Positions 8,608 to 17,439 are shown, counted from the first letter of the stretch. The stretch: DNA of 64,000 nucleotides from JAMXLO01 sp963719805 (GCA_963719805.1 CAVRDF010000003.1:186001-250000); one strand, 5' to 3'. Numbers and translations are program-made. Notes: a model not told the origin generated them from the sequence alone.

Positions 8608-10215
8608 CTACTTAGCTACCCAGACACCGCCGTAGGACTGCGCTCCAAGCGCCTGTGGCCGCAGCCCCCTGATCTCGCGCCGTACAGCAATATATGCAGT
8701 CAAGTCCGCGAGCCGCACGAGCGGAATTTGATCATAAATGATCTGCTGTGCTTTCTCGTACAACTCGGCGCGCTCAGCTTGATCGGTGCTGACATTCGCC
8801 TCTTGCATAAGCTCGTCGTATCGAGGGTTACAAAAATGTGGATAATTGTCGGGTGAGTGACAGACGAACTCGAGCATCACTTCACTTGGATCTGGGTAAT
8901 CCCAAAAGTCGCCGAGCATTGCAGCGCCTGGCTCTCCGTCGCGAATACGCTTGAGATACTCTCCCCATTCGTATGTGACGATCCGAGCTCGTACTCCAAT
9001 TTTTTCCCAATCTGACTGAATCATTTCCGCAGCCCGCCGGCCGTTGGGCATGTATGGCCTTACAACTGGGATCGCCCAAAGCTCGGTGCTAAACCCATTC
9101 GGGTATCCAGCGTCTGCCAGAAGTTTCCTAGCCATGGGTAGATCGTGGCGGAAAGGCTCAAGTGCTGAATTATGCCCCCACAAGGCTGGAGGAACCAAGG
9201 ACGCGGCCGGTGTCCCACCACTAAATGCGATCGATGCAAGCGCATCGTAATCGATCGCCCTTGCCAAGGCTCGCCGCACCCGAAGGTCGTCGAACGGCTT
9301 TCGATTGAGGTTGAAATAGACGTAATTGCTCGCGGCCATCCGCACCTGCTCGACTTTGATGTTCGTGTCAGCGCGGAGTTGCGCAAGTTCGCTCAAGTTC
9401 GGATACCGCGCCACCTGGCATTCGTCAGTACGCAGCTTGAGATCTCGAACCGAGGCATTTGAATCAATCGCGAAGATCAGCTGATCAACCCTTGCGGCCC
9501 GATCCGCAGGGCCCCAGAACTCACGATATGCCCGAAACCGGACGGATGCATCTTTGTCATAGCGAACAAAGCTGAATGGCCCGGTACCGATCAGCTCGGT
9601 ATCGAGATCGCCAAGCCGGTCAATTTCTTCGAGCCGCGATGCATACTCCGCCGACAGTATGGAAAACGCCGGTAATGTCAGCGTGAACAGCAACGGCGCA
9701 AACGGCGATTTCAGCCTGAAGGCAACCGTTCGATTATCGAGTTTTTCAACCGACTGAACGCTGGGTTGGAGAAGATCGAGGTACTCGGGAAAATTGCCCC
9801 CCGCCAGTTTGTAAAATGGATTGGATTGGTCGAACATGCGCCGAAAGCTGAACACCACATCATCGGCATTCAGTTCGCGGGTTGGCGTAAAGCGCCCGTT
9901 CGACTGGAATCGGACCCCTGAACGTAACTTGAAGGTATAGGTCAGTCCATCAGAGGATATCTGCCAACTTTCGGCCAGCGAGGGAACTATCGCCGAACCA
10001 CCTGGCTCCATCTCGACCAGCCGATCGGCTACTTGTTCGCTGACATCGAAGCTGGTGGTACTTAATTGGGCATTCAAAGCATCTGGAGTTGCCTCGGTGC
10101 AGACAGTGAGAGTGCTGCCGCCGATGGTTTCCGAGCGGGCACGGTCGGCACTCAACAACGACAGCAGGGATCCCAGTGCCATACAGGCTGCGAAAGCGAC
10201 CGATCTCAACATCAT
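8608..10215 (-). CDS. ABC transporter substrate-binding protein, family 5 (peptide/opine type)
   Basis: 535-aa periplasmic solute receptor of the DppA/OppA family. The start chosen is the first of two adjacent ATGs (10215), preceded by AAAGGG at good spacing. It is followed by a signal peptide (MMLRS, hydrophobic core, SADRARSE cleavage region). Family features include LVEMEPGGSAIVPSLAESW, the TYTFKLRSGVRF stretch, RRALARAIDYDAL and the C-terminal QQIIYDQIPLVRLADL. No permease or ATPase gene is adjacent, so the receptor is an orphan here and its partner must lie elsewhere. Ligand unknown; family 5 receptors bind di- and oligopeptides, nickel or heme. Confidence 0.9.
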   Translation of the reverse strand: MMLRSVAFAACMALGSLLSLLSADRARSETIGGSTLTVCTEATPDALNAQLSTTSFDVSEQVADRLVEMEPGGSAIVPSLAESWQISSDGLTYTFKLRSGVRFQSNGRFTPTRELNADDVVFSFRRMFDQSNPFYKLAGGNFPEYLDLLQPSVQSVEKLDNRTVAFRLKSPFAPLLFTLTLPAFSILSAEYASRLEEIDRLGDLDTELIGTGPFSFVRYDKDASVRFRAYREFWGPADRAARVDQLIFAIDSNASVRDLKLRTDECQVARYPNLSELAQLRADTNIKVEQVRMAASNYVYFNLNRKPFDDLRVRRALARAIDYDALASIAFSGGTPAASLVPPALWGHNSALEPFRHDLPMARKLLADAGYPNGFSTELWAIPVVRPYMPNGRRAAEMIQSDWEKIGVRARIVTYEWGEYLKRIRDGEPGAAMLGDFWDYPDPSEVMLEFVCHSPDNYPHFCNPRYDELMQEANVSTDQAERAELYEKAQQIIYDQIPLVRLADLTAYIAVRREIRGLRPQALGAQSYGGVWVAK

Positions 10216-10754
10216 GAGCACGGCCCTTTGCGGCCCCGCAATTTCGCGTTCATCACTATGCCCGCATGAAGCAGCGGATGGGCTGACTTTGGCCGGCATT
10301 CCTCAGATGGCTCCTACCCGCCAGTCTCGATGGCAGCGTAAGCGCCGTCTCAGCCATTCGACAAACTGTTGGGTCTTTGGAAACGCTGCTACACCCCAGC
10401 CAACCGGTCGATGGAAGCCGCATCGGCGGACCTGCCGGTTCACAGGGCATCCATCGGGCGGTGCCGACGCCGGAGCCGGTCTCCTTTGCGTTGCTCGACG
10501 CTGCACTCATCGGCCTGGTACTGGTTCGGCAGCGGCGGCGCTGAGCCGTCGCAACAGCGTCACAGCCAGATCGTATTCTCTGACTGAATGAACGCCGTCC
10601 ATCACAGGGCGCCGGTGTCCCTTTCTCCACTTCTTACCGGGCATCCCATACTGACCCTCCCCCGGCGAGACAGTTCGAGGCAGGAGAGGTGAAGCGGCGA
10701 CCTTGTGCCTCGCTTGGTGTCCGCAACCCGGTCCCAGCCCGGACGTTAACCATC
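10216..10754. other. Intergenic stretch without recognised genes
   Basis: About 540 bases between the divergent binding-protein gene and the small protein at 10755. Open frames on both strands overlap one another and show no family signature. The promoters of both flanking genes should lie here, but I cannot point to them. Confidence 0.4.
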
Positions 10755-10970
10755 ATGGGAAATTACCGCTTTTACGAACTCGATCGCTTCAACCACATTA
10801 AGGCTGGCCACTCCGTCGAGTGTGGATCGGACACTGCGGCCCGGCGCGCGGCCGGTACCTTGCTGAGACGATCGGCACGGGTCGAGGTGTGGAAACGCGA
10901 TCATTGTGTGGCGCATATGACGAATGAACGGCTTTGGGATCAGCTGCGGGTCGACTGGATGCCCAACTAG
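10755..10970 (+). CDS. Small conserved-type hypothetical protein
   Basis: 71-aa protein beginning MGNYRFYELD and continuing through a hydrophilic helix with ARRAAGTLL to VEVWKRDHCVAHM. This layout (YRFY start, central helix, VEVW near the end) resembles short uncharacterised proteins that I recall from rhizobia and relatives. The ATG at 10755 is preferred to an upstream in-frame start at 10689 because the fold-like sequence begins there. Function unknown. Confidence 0.55.
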   Translation: MGNYRFYELDRFNHIKAGHSVECGSDTAARRAAGTLLRRSARVEVWKRDHCVAHMTNERLWDQLRVDWMPN

Positions 10971-11045
10971 CCGATAACGCCCATGATGCAGCTTGTAAGT
11001 CCCTGCCGTGGCCGGCTCACGTGCGCGGAGTGTCACAACAATAGG

Positions 11046-11074
11046 AAAAAGCCGCCCCAGCGAACCGGGGCGGC
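11046..11074 (-). terminator. Intrinsic terminator on the minus strand
   Basis: An 8-bp perfect stem (GCCGCCCC / GGGGCGGC) with an 8-base loop. Read on the minus strand it is followed by TTTTT. It lies about 110 bases beyond the stop of the exported protein at 11183 and probably ends that transcript. Confidence 0.8.
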
Positions 11075-11182
11075 CAAGGTGGGATTTAGTAAGGTCTCAA
11101 ACCAACACTACCAAGGTCACAATTTGCACACTGTGAAGCAGACCGTAGCACTGCGTGATTCGATGCGATGCCAGCAGGCGAT

Positions 11183-11680
11183 CTAACCGATATCGCGGTA
11201 TTTCGTGCCGTCCCAGACCAGCCGGGTCCCGTCGTTCACGATGAGATCCGGCATTCCGCGATGTCGCAAACCATCGATCCGAATTGGGCCGCCCAGTGTA
11301 TCCATGATCCTGACCCATTGCTCGCCGGTATATCTGAACGACTGGGTGCTGCATCCGCCGGATCCGCAGTCGTCGGACGATTGCAGTTGGACGAACAGCA
11401 GCTCGTCCGCATCATTCAGGCGCCCCATTCCGACCAGCACAAGCGGGTCTTCGCCATGTGCACGCGCTCTCTCGATCTCGTGCGCCATGAGTTGCCGTGC
11501 GAGGCGGTCAGCCGCGCTGCCGGGTCTGGCCGATATATCGACTGGCGAGCCATCCGTTGTGCTCAGTACACTGTGCCGGGACTGTCCCCGCTGATCCGCG
11601 GACGGTTTCGCTGCCGCCGTCCCGGTGATCATGAGGACGGCCGCGAGGCCACCAAGGGCGGTGTTGATGATCGGTTTCAT
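11183..11680 (-). CDS. Exported hypothetical protein
   Basis: 165 aa from the ATG at 11680, which starts a clear signal peptide (MKPIINTALGG, hydrophobic core, TAAA cleavage site). The mature part has a helical region and then a compact C-terminal domain with CGSGGCSTQSFRY, a probable disulfide pair, followed by repeated beta-like turns (IRIDGLRHRGMPDL, TRLVWDGTKYRDI). Likely a periplasmic beta-rich protein. No function can be assigned. A strong intrinsic terminator follows downstream. Confidence 0.75.
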   Translation of the reverse strand: MKPIINTALGGLAAVLMITGTAAAKPSADQRGQSRHSVLSTTDGSPVDISARPGSAADRLARQLMAHEIERARAHGEDPLVLVGMGRLNDADELLFVQLQSSDDCGSGGCSTQSFRYTGEQWVRIMDTLGGPIRIDGLRHRGMPDLIVNDGTRLVWDGTKYRDIG

Positions 11681-12055
11681 GCCAAGGTAACTTCGGAAAG
11701 CGCGTGAGGGTTCGGTCACAAGGCGCTGATTCGGGCCTACACAAAAGTGTGCGCCGCCGGTTGAGCCATATTGCAGAAGGTACTAGCACAAACCTTCGTG
11801 TCGACGCCGTCGATGAAACTGCAATCTCCCTCGCTGGATTCGTCCACGGTCGATTTGCATCAATGGTCATGTTTTCATTGTATCAACAAACGTCACCACG
11901 CATGGCGCGGTGATCAACCTCATCTGCAGGTCGAAACCAAACTGAGACAGTTCCGAGTTGCGAAATTTTAAGGCAGCTGACAGAAGCAGGATAGCTCCGC
12001 AGCCATAAGTTCAGCTCGCTGCCCTTCCCGGCGCAGCACCATCTGTCTGAACCTC
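11681..12055. other. Non-coding stretch before an orphan terminator
   Basis: No credible protein gene on either strand, and noticeably more A+T than the flanks around 11860-11970. It ends at a strong plus-strand terminator, although no plus-strand gene precedes it. A small RNA is possible. A candidate promoter is TTGCAT ... TGTATC around 11855-11885 with an 18-base spacer. Confidence 0.35.
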
Positions 12056-12090
12056 AAAGCCCGGCGGCCCTTGGTTGCCGGGCTTTTTTT
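12056..12090 (+). terminator. Orphan intrinsic terminator
   Basis: A 10-bp perfect stem (AAAGCCCGGC / GCCGGGCTTT, 12056-12065 and 12077-12086). The run of seven T residues starts inside the stem. No plus-strand gene ends nearby, the closest being 1.1 kb upstream. Confidence 0.85.
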
Positions 12091-12169
12091 ACCGGCCGCT
12101 CGCGTGTCGCCCTTCGGTTGAAGCGGTTCGCATCATTGTGCCAACCGCCGCACCCCGATGGCGCCGCCA

Positions 12170-12490
12170 TCATATGGAAAGATCGTCCGACCTCTCTCTG
12201 GCGGGCGGATTCCCTTGTGCGCCGCCGCCCTCGCCAGGCCGATGCGATGTGTCGTGACGCAGCGGAGGGGAACGCTTCGACTTTTTTGCCCAAACCAGGT
12301 AGCGCGCCGCCACAAGAAGCACGCGCAACCGCAGATCCGGATCTCTCACTCGTTTCGCGGCAGCACGCGCCTTGTCGGCAAGCTGCGCCCACAGCTCTGA
12401 TTCGTAACGGCCTCCCATCCGTTCGGCTCCCGTTTGCTGGCCGCATTTGCGCCCTGGTGCCTCGTTTCGATAATCACGTCCCCGCGCCAT
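12170..12490 (-). CDS. Possible small hypothetical protein
   Basis: A 106-aa frame starting MARGRDYRN. Its middle (ESELWAQLADKARAAAKRV followed by RLRVLLVAARYL) is a convincing amphipathic helical hairpin and unlike random antisense sequence. The C-terminal third is basic and low-complexity. No Shine-Dalgarno stands out, and the frame overlaps another open frame on the plus strand. Tentative. Confidence 0.35.
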   Translation of the reverse strand: MARGRDYRNEAPGRKCGQQTGAERMGGRYESELWAQLADKARAAAKRVRDPDLRLRVLLVAARYLVWAKKSKRSPPLRHDTSHRPGEGGGAQGNPPARERSDDLSI

Positions 12491-12557
12491 CACGCGCTTT
12501 CGATCCAGCACGCGATTCTGGCCGGCTTCGATGCTCACTCGCACCAACGCGTAGAGT

Positions 12558-12598
12558 AGTTATAATAACTATTGACATACAGACATACTAACTATAAA
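12558..12598 (+). promoter_or_regulatory. AT-rich promoter with palindrome and direct repeat
   Basis: Just before the hypothetical gene at 12607 lie a perfect 13-base palindrome AGTTATAATAACT (12558-12570), a consensus -35 TTGACA (12572-12577), two direct repeats of GACATAC (12574-12580, 12582-12588) and a -10-like TATAAA (12593-12598). The -35/-10 spacing is only 15 bases, shorter than usual, so the gene may depend on an activator. If TATAAA is the -10, the leader would be only a few bases long. The palindrome is a good operator candidate. Confidence 0.6.
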
Positions 12599-12606
12599 TC
12601 ATCGCC

Positions 12607-13254
12607 ATGGACACCCGTAGCGAGCAGGACTTCCATCTCCAGCTGCCCCGGGACGTCTTCCATCAGGTCATTCACGCGCTGTGCGAGGCACTGCCTCCGC
12701 CGGCCACCGACGACCCGCAGGACCGCATCCGCCGCGACAACGCCGCCATCGCGCATCTAGCTTCGATGCTGCCCGCCAACGCCGATGAAGCCTATCTCGC
12801 CGCCATGCACATCGTCGCCGTGGCCAAAGTCCTTGAAAGCGAACGGATGTCACGGCAATCCGGTATCGATCGCGCCCACGGGGAAAAATGCGAGAAACAG
12901 GTCTCCGTCATGATGCGCGAGGCCCGCGCCTCACGCGCACTGCTGTTGCGGGTCCAGGCTGCACGACAAAAGCGCGAGGCCAATCCGAAGTCGCTTGACC
13001 AGGCCAACTGGACCGAGCACGCCGCCATCGGCCTCATGGCACACGCCATGGAGCGTCCGCCGCGTGCGTCCGTCCGATCCGAGCCTGAACCGTCGCCGGT
13101 GCCGGCGACCAGCCCCCGTGAAAGCATTAGATCGAGCCGCCTCCAGCCGGACGGCAATGACGCTCCAGAACCCAACTTGGCGGCCATTCTCGGCGGCCCA
13201 AGACCCCCGCTGGCCGCCTTCGAGACTGCAACCGGACCGCCGCACCCCGCCTGA
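12607..13254 (+). CDS. Hypothetical protein, helical with Pro-rich tail
   Basis: 215 aa. The first ~130 residues are strongly helical, with a repeated aromatic/His-containing start (FHLQLPRDVFHQVIHAL), a second helical block around the AAMHIVAVAKVLESERM region, and a basic helix ending AARQKREANPK. The last ~80 residues are Pro/Arg/Ser-rich and probably disordered. There is no signal peptide or membrane helix, so it should be cytosolic. I do not recognise the family. An unusual AT-rich promoter with a palindrome precedes it. Confidence 0.65.
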   Translation: MDTRSEQDFHLQLPRDVFHQVIHALCEALPPPATDDPQDRIRRDNAAIAHLASMLPANADEAYLAAMHIVAVAKVLESERMSRQSGIDRAHGEKCEKQVSVMMREARASRALLLRVQAARQKREANPKSLDQANWTEHAAIGLMAHAMERPPRASVRSEPEPSPVPATSPRESIRSSRLQPDGNDAPEPNLAAILGGPRPPLAAFETATGPPHPA

Positions 13255-13308
13255 TCCACCGCCGCGATTTGCGTGCTTCGCGTGTTTTGCGGTTCCAATC
13301 ACCTCCTC

Positions 13309-14583
13309 ATGCCACTAACGCCAGACCCCGACTTCGAGGCCCGCCGCACGCTCCGCCGCCACCGCGTCTTCGCCACCGCTCTCTTGGTGCTGATGGCGGC
13401 GCTGACGCTCGGCAGCTACGCCCTGCCGCAATCCACCGCCACCGATCTGCTCCAGGCCGCTGCCAAGGCCGGATTCGTCGGCGGCATCGCCGACTGGTTC
13501 GCGGTCACCGCGCTGTTCCGCCACCCGCTTGGCATCCCCATTCCGCACACCGCCATCATCCCGCGGCAAAAGGAGCGCCTCGGCGCCGCGCTCGGCCGCT
13601 TCGTCGCGACCCACGTCTTTACCGCCGAGGAAGTCGCCAATGTTCTGTCCCGCCTCGACCTGCCCGGCATCCTGCATCGCTTCCTGGCCGATCCGGCCTC
13701 CGCCCGCCCAGCCGCCACTGCGCTCGCCGGCCTATTGCCGCGCGTCCTCGCAACAGTGGAGGACGGCCGCGCCCGCCGCCTGATCGCGCGCATTGTGCCG
13801 CGGATGCTCGGCGGCGCCGGCGCCAGCCAGATCGTCGCCCGCGCCCTGCACGGCCTGGTCGAAGGCGGCCGCCATCAGGAGGTGTTCGGCTTCGTTCTCA
13901 CCCAGTTGCGCGACCTGCTCGCCTCCAAGGAGGAAACGCTGCGTGCCACCATCGCAGACCGTGTCCGGGAGCAGGGTGGCCGGCTGATCGGCTGGGCGGT
14001 CGGCGCCTCCATCGCGCGCCGCGTCCTGGCCACCATCAACACCGAACTAGACAAGATGAGCCCCGATGGCTCCGAACTGCGTGCTGCATTCGATGAATGG
14101 GTCCGCCGCGAGATCGCCCGCCTGGAGGAGGACCCCGCGCGTGCCGCCGAAGTCGGCGCCGCCATCCGCCGCGTCGTCGCCCACCACACCGTGCAGGCCT
14201 GGCTATGGGACGTCTGGGCCCGCTTGCGCCTAGCTCTCGAAGCCGACGCCGCCAAACCGAACGGCCGCACCGTTGCCTACATCGAGGGTGCGCTCGGCAA
14301 TCTCGGCGCTATGCTGGATGCAGACCCCGCGGCCCGTGCCCGCGTCTACGCCGCCGCTCAGACCGTGGTCGCCAGCCTGCTTCCCGCCGCTCAGGATCGG
14401 CTCTCCGCGTTCATCGGCACCGTCGTCGCCAACTGGGACACCGAGACGATTGTCGAACGCCTCGAATTGCGCGTCGGCAAGGACCTGCAATACGTCCGGG
14501 TGAACGGCACCCTGGTTGGCTTTCTGGTTGGTGGGCTGCTCTATTGGCTGCTCGATGCCGTGTTCGGCCATGTCAGCTTCTGA
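13309..14583 (+). CDS. DUF445 family membrane protein
   Basis: 424 aa from the ATG at 13309; a 12-residue upstream extension is possible. The N-terminus has a membrane helix (VFATALLVLMAALTLGSYAL) and the conserved DUF445 signature AAKAGFVGGIADWFAVTALFRHP, followed by IPHTAIIPRQKERLG. A long helical middle leads to a C-terminal hydrophobic helix (LVGFLVGGLLYWLLDAVF). The family is related to E. coli YjiN and is thought to be an inner-membrane protein with a large soluble domain; its function is unknown. A rhodanese gene follows after 15 bases. Confidence 0.9.
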   Translation: MPLTPDPDFEARRTLRRHRVFATALLVLMAALTLGSYALPQSTATDLLQAAAKAGFVGGIADWFAVTALFRHPLGIPIPHTAIIPRQKERLGAALGRFVATHVFTAEEVANVLSRLDLPGILHRFLADPASARPAATALAGLLPRVLATVEDGRARRLIARIVPRMLGGAGASQIVARALHGLVEGGRHQEVFGFVLTQLRDLLASKEETLRATIADRVREQGGRLIGWAVGASIARRVLATINTELDKMSPDGSELRAAFDEWVRREIARLEEDPARAAEVGAAIRRVVAHHTVQAWLWDVWARLRLALEADAAKPNGRTVAYIEGALGNLGAMLDADPAARARVYAAAQTVVASLLPAAQDRLSAFIGTVVANWDTETIVERLELRVGKDLQYVRVNGTLVGFLVGGLLYWLLDAVFGHVSF

Positions 14584-14598
14584 GGGGAGAGAAAGCCA

Positions 14599-14979
14599 AT
14601 GCCCGCCACCTACAAGGACCTGCTCACCGCCGCCAACGCCGTGGTGCCAAAGGTCACCGCAAGCGAAGCCGCCAAGCTGGTCGAGCAGCAGGGCGCCGTC
14701 ATCGTCGATGTGCGCGACGGCACCGAGGTTGCCGCCAGCGGCAAAGCCAAGGGTGCCATCGCCATTCCACGCGGCTCGCTCGAGTCCCGTGCTGATCCCG
14801 AGTCAGGCAGCTACAATCCGGCACTGCGCAAGGACCACCCGGTGATCCTTTACTGCGCCGGCGGCGGCCGCGCCGCGCTCGCCGGCAGGACGCTGCACGA
14901 GATGGGCTACAGCGACGTCCGCAACCTCGGCGGCTTCAAGGATTGGGTCGCAGGCGGCGGCGCGGTCGAAAAGGGCTAA
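14599..14979 (+). CDS. Rhodanese-like domain protein
   Basis: 126-aa single-domain rhodanese. The family transfers sulfane sulfur through a persulfide on an active-site Cys. The Cys is present at residue 86 in YCAGGGRA, matching the six-residue active loop, and the upstream VIVDVRDGTEVAASGKAKGA block and the C-terminal NLGGFKDWV are typical. A GAGGGGAGAG Shine-Dalgarno precedes the ATG. It sits between the DUF445 gene and an MFS/cysteine-synthase pair on the same strand, which points to sulfur metabolism. Physiological donor and acceptor unknown. Confidence 0.9.
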   Translation: MPATYKDLLTAANAVVPKVTASEAAKLVEQQGAVIVDVRDGTEVAASGKAKGAIAIPRGSLESRADPESGSYNPALRKDHPVILYCAGGGRAALAGRTLHEMGYSDVRNLGGFKDWVAGGGAVEKG

Positions 14980-15027
14980 CCATCGCCGCGTGAGCGATGG
15001 ACCCAAGCGGAAACGGAGACCAAGCCG

Positions 15028-16326
15028 ATGACGCGCCGCCGTTACTGGGTGTATTTGCTGCTCTTCCTGTTCAACTTCGTCTGCTACCTCGACCGCATCA
15101 ATATGTCGGTCGCAGGCAAACCGGTGGCACAGGAATTCGCTCTTTCGCCAGTCGCCCTCGGCTATCTGTTCTCGTCGTTCCTCTGGGCCTACGTCGTGAT
15201 GATGCTGCCGAGTGGTCATCTGGTGGATCGCCTCGGCGCACACCGCATGGCCGCCATCGGTGCCACTGTCTGGTCCGTTGCCCAAATGCTCAGCGGCACT
15301 GCCACGGGCTTCGTCTCCATGCTGCTGACCCGTCTCGGCCTCGGCGTAGGCGAGGCGCCGACATTCCCGGTCAGCTATCGCGCGGTGCGCGACTGGGGCC
15401 CGTATACCGAGCGCGGTATCGCCGTCGGCTGCATCCAGGCCGGCACGCTGCTCGGCCCGGCGCTCAGCGCGCCGCTCGTCGCCTGGCTGATTGCCTCCAC
15501 CTCCTGGCGCGTCTCCTTCTTCGTCACCGGCGCCGTCGGCCTGCTCTGGGTCGTGGTGTGGCTCGCGCTGGTCTCCACGCCCGAGGAGACCAAGTGGATC
15601 CCCGAGCCCGAGCGCCGGCGCATCCTCGCCGAACGCCACGCCGGTGAGGTGCTGCCGGAAGGCGGAGTCGGCTATCGCGGCCTGCTGCGCTCGCCGTCGA
15701 TGTGGGGCCTCGCCATATCGCAAGGCACTGCCGTATATACGGTTTATCTATACCTTAGCTGGCTGCCCAACTATCTGCAGACCGCCCGTGGTCTGTCGAT
15801 GGTGAACTCCGGCCTGTTCACCTCCGTCCCGTTCTTCGTTGGTGCCGCCGTGATCATCGCCACCAACCTCATAGGCGACCGCATGCTCACACCGCAGTCC
15901 ATGCGCGCGGGTGCGCGGCGCAATGTCGTGGTCACGTGCCTGCTGCTCGGGGCCGTCGGCATTCTCATTCCGTTCGTCGATTCACTCGCGCTCGTCGTCG
16001 TGCTGACCATCTTCCCGGTCAGCTTCTGCAACACCGCGACCGCGACCAACGCCGCGCTGTGCAACGACCTGCTGCGGTCGCAGGCTGACAGCGGCCGTGC
16101 CTTCGCTTTCATGGTGCTCGGCGGCAACATCTTCGGCTTGCTCGCGCCAATCGTCACCGGCTACATCGTGGCAGCAACCGGCAGCTTTTCCTCCGCCTTC
16201 ATGCTGGCCGGCGCGCTGTCGCTGATCGGCGCCGCGGTATCGTTCTCACTGACGCGCTATACGCTCGGCGAGGCAACGCCTGTCGCTGTCGGTCGAACTC
16301 GCACCCGCCGCCGAGTGATGCCTTAA
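15028..16326 (+). CDS. MFS transporter, anion:cation symporter-like
   Basis: 432-aa inner-membrane protein with twelve predicted helices. The N-terminus (YWVYLLLFLFNFVCYLDRINMSVAGKPV) carries the D-R-x-N signature of the ACS family (galactonate, glucarate, phthalate and similar carboxylate importers), and DRLGAHRM follows helix 2. A hydrophilic central loop is visible (EETKWIPEPERRR). It lies between a rhodanese and a cysteine synthase on one strand with 48- and 29-base gaps, so it is probably co-transcribed. Substrate unknown; an organic acid is the family expectation. Confidence 0.88.
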   Translation: MTRRRYWVYLLLFLFNFVCYLDRINMSVAGKPVAQEFALSPVALGYLFSSFLWAYVVMMLPSGHLVDRLGAHRMAAIGATVWSVAQMLSGTATGFVSMLLTRLGLGVGEAPTFPVSYRAVRDWGPYTERGIAVGCIQAGTLLGPALSAPLVAWLIASTSWRVSFFVTGAVGLLWVVVWLALVSTPEETKWIPEPERRRILAERHAGEVLPEGGVGYRGLLRSPSMWGLAISQGTAVYTVYLYLSWLPNYLQTARGLSMVNSGLFTSVPFFVGAAVIIATNLIGDRMLTPQSMRAGARRNVVVTCLLLGAVGILIPFVDSLALVVVLTIFPVSFCNTATATNAALCNDLLRSQADSGRAFAFMVLGGNIFGLLAPIVTGYIVAATGSFSSAFMLAGALSLIGAAVSFSLTRYTLGEATPVAVGRTRTRRRVMP

Positions 16327-16355
16327 TACGCCAACTATGATCAGGGGAGACAACT

Positions 16356-17399
16356 ATGGGCCGCTACGCCAGCATCCTGGAAACCGTCGGCAACACGCCA
16401 GTCGTGCGCATCAACAAGCTCGCGCCAAGCGGGGTCAACCTGTTCGTCAAGATCGAGGCGTTCAATCCGCTTGGCTCGGTGAAGGATCGGCTCGCGCTAG
16501 GCGTCATCGAAGCCGCCGAACGCAGTGGCGAACTGAAGCCCGGCCAGACTGTGGTCGAGGCCACCAGCGGCAACACCGGTATTGGCCTCGCCATGGTCTG
16601 TGCCGCCAAAGGCTATCCGCTCGTCGTCACCATGGCCGAACCGTTCAGTGTCGAACGCCGCAAGCTGATGCGTTTCCTGGGCGCCAAGGTGGTGATCACG
16701 CCCGCCGCCGGACGTGGCATGGGCATGGTGGAAAAGGCCAAGGAACTCGCGACCAAGAATGGCTGGTTCCTCACCCGTCAGTTCGAGAATGAAGCCAACC
16801 CCGACATGCACTCGCGCACCACCGCGCGCGAAATCGTCGATGACTTCAAGGACACGCAACTCGACTACTGGGTCACCGGCTACGGCACCGGCGGCACGCT
16901 GAAAGGCGTCGCCCGCGTGCTAGCAAAGGAATTGCCCAACACCAAAATCGTCGTCTGCGAACCCGCCGACGCATCGATGCTCACCAGCGGCGAGGCGCAG
17001 CAGCGCAACACCGACGGTACGCCCGCCGTGGCGCATCCCTCGTGGAAGCCACACCCGATGCAGGGCTGGGCGCCCGACTTCATCCCGAAGCTGCTGGGTG
17101 ACGCGGTGGACAGCGGCAAGATCCTCAAGGTTCTGCGCATCGCCGGCCCCGACGCGTTGAAGTGCAGCAAGGATCTGGCACAGAAGGAGGGCATCTTCGT
17201 CGGCATCACCGCCGGCGCCACGTTCGCTGGCGCGCTGCAGGTCTGCGCCGAAGCGCCCAAGGGGGCTAATATCCTCGCGATGTTGCCCGACACCGGCGAG
17301 CGTTACCTCAGCACCCCTCTGTTCGCCGAGATCCCCGCCGACATGACCGAGGAGGAGATCGGCATCTCTAAATCCACCCCAAGTTTCCAGCTGGCCTGA
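16356..17399 (+). CDS. cysK: Cysteine synthase (O-acetylserine sulfhydrylase type)
   Basis: 347-aa PLP-dependent enzyme that makes cysteine from O-acetylserine and sulfide. The PLP lysine is K43 in GSVKDR. The substrate loop TSGNTGIGLA and the phosphate-binding GYGTGGT are both present. It is somewhat longer than E. coli CysK, with an extra stretch around the HPSWKPHPMQGWAPDFIP segment that is common to a CysK subgroup. GGGGAGA lies before the ATG. It is last in a plus-strand run with rhodanese and MFS genes. A cystathionine beta-synthase-like specificity cannot be excluded from sequence alone. Confidence 0.9.
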   Translation: MGRYASILETVGNTPVVRINKLAPSGVNLFVKIEAFNPLGSVKDRLALGVIEAAERSGELKPGQTVVEATSGNTGIGLAMVCAAKGYPLVVTMAEPFSVERRKLMRFLGAKVVITPAAGRGMGMVEKAKELATKNGWFLTRQFENEANPDMHSRTTAREIVDDFKDTQLDYWVTGYGTGGTLKGVARVLAKELPNTKIVVCEPADASMLTSGEAQQRNTDGTPAVAHPSWKPHPMQGWAPDFIPKLLGDAVDSGKILKVLRIAGPDALKCSKDLAQKEGIFVGITAGATFAGALQVCAEAPKGANILAMLPDTGERYLSTPLFAEIPADMTEEEIGISKSTPSFQLA

Positions 17400-17411
17400 A
17401 ACACTCCCAGT

Positions 17412-17439
17412 GTCATCGCGAGCGGAGCGAAGCAATCCC
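17412..17439. repeat. Dispersed intergenic repeat (GTCATCGCGAGCGGAGCGAAG type)
   Basis: This matches the widespread proteobacterial intergenic repeat with consensus GTCATTGCGAGCGnAGCGAAG followed by CAATCC. It lies directly after the cysteine synthase stop. A second, inverted variant is at 63111-63139. A perfect 12-base palindrome ATGTAGCTACAT (17488-17499) lies further along in the same 170-base gap, before the LLM gene. Confidence 0.7.

Noticed and set aside
12118..12591. Plus-strand open frame in the intergenic region before 12607
   Set aside because: Irregular composition, no ribosome-binding site, and it overlaps the AT-rich promoter block of the next gene.
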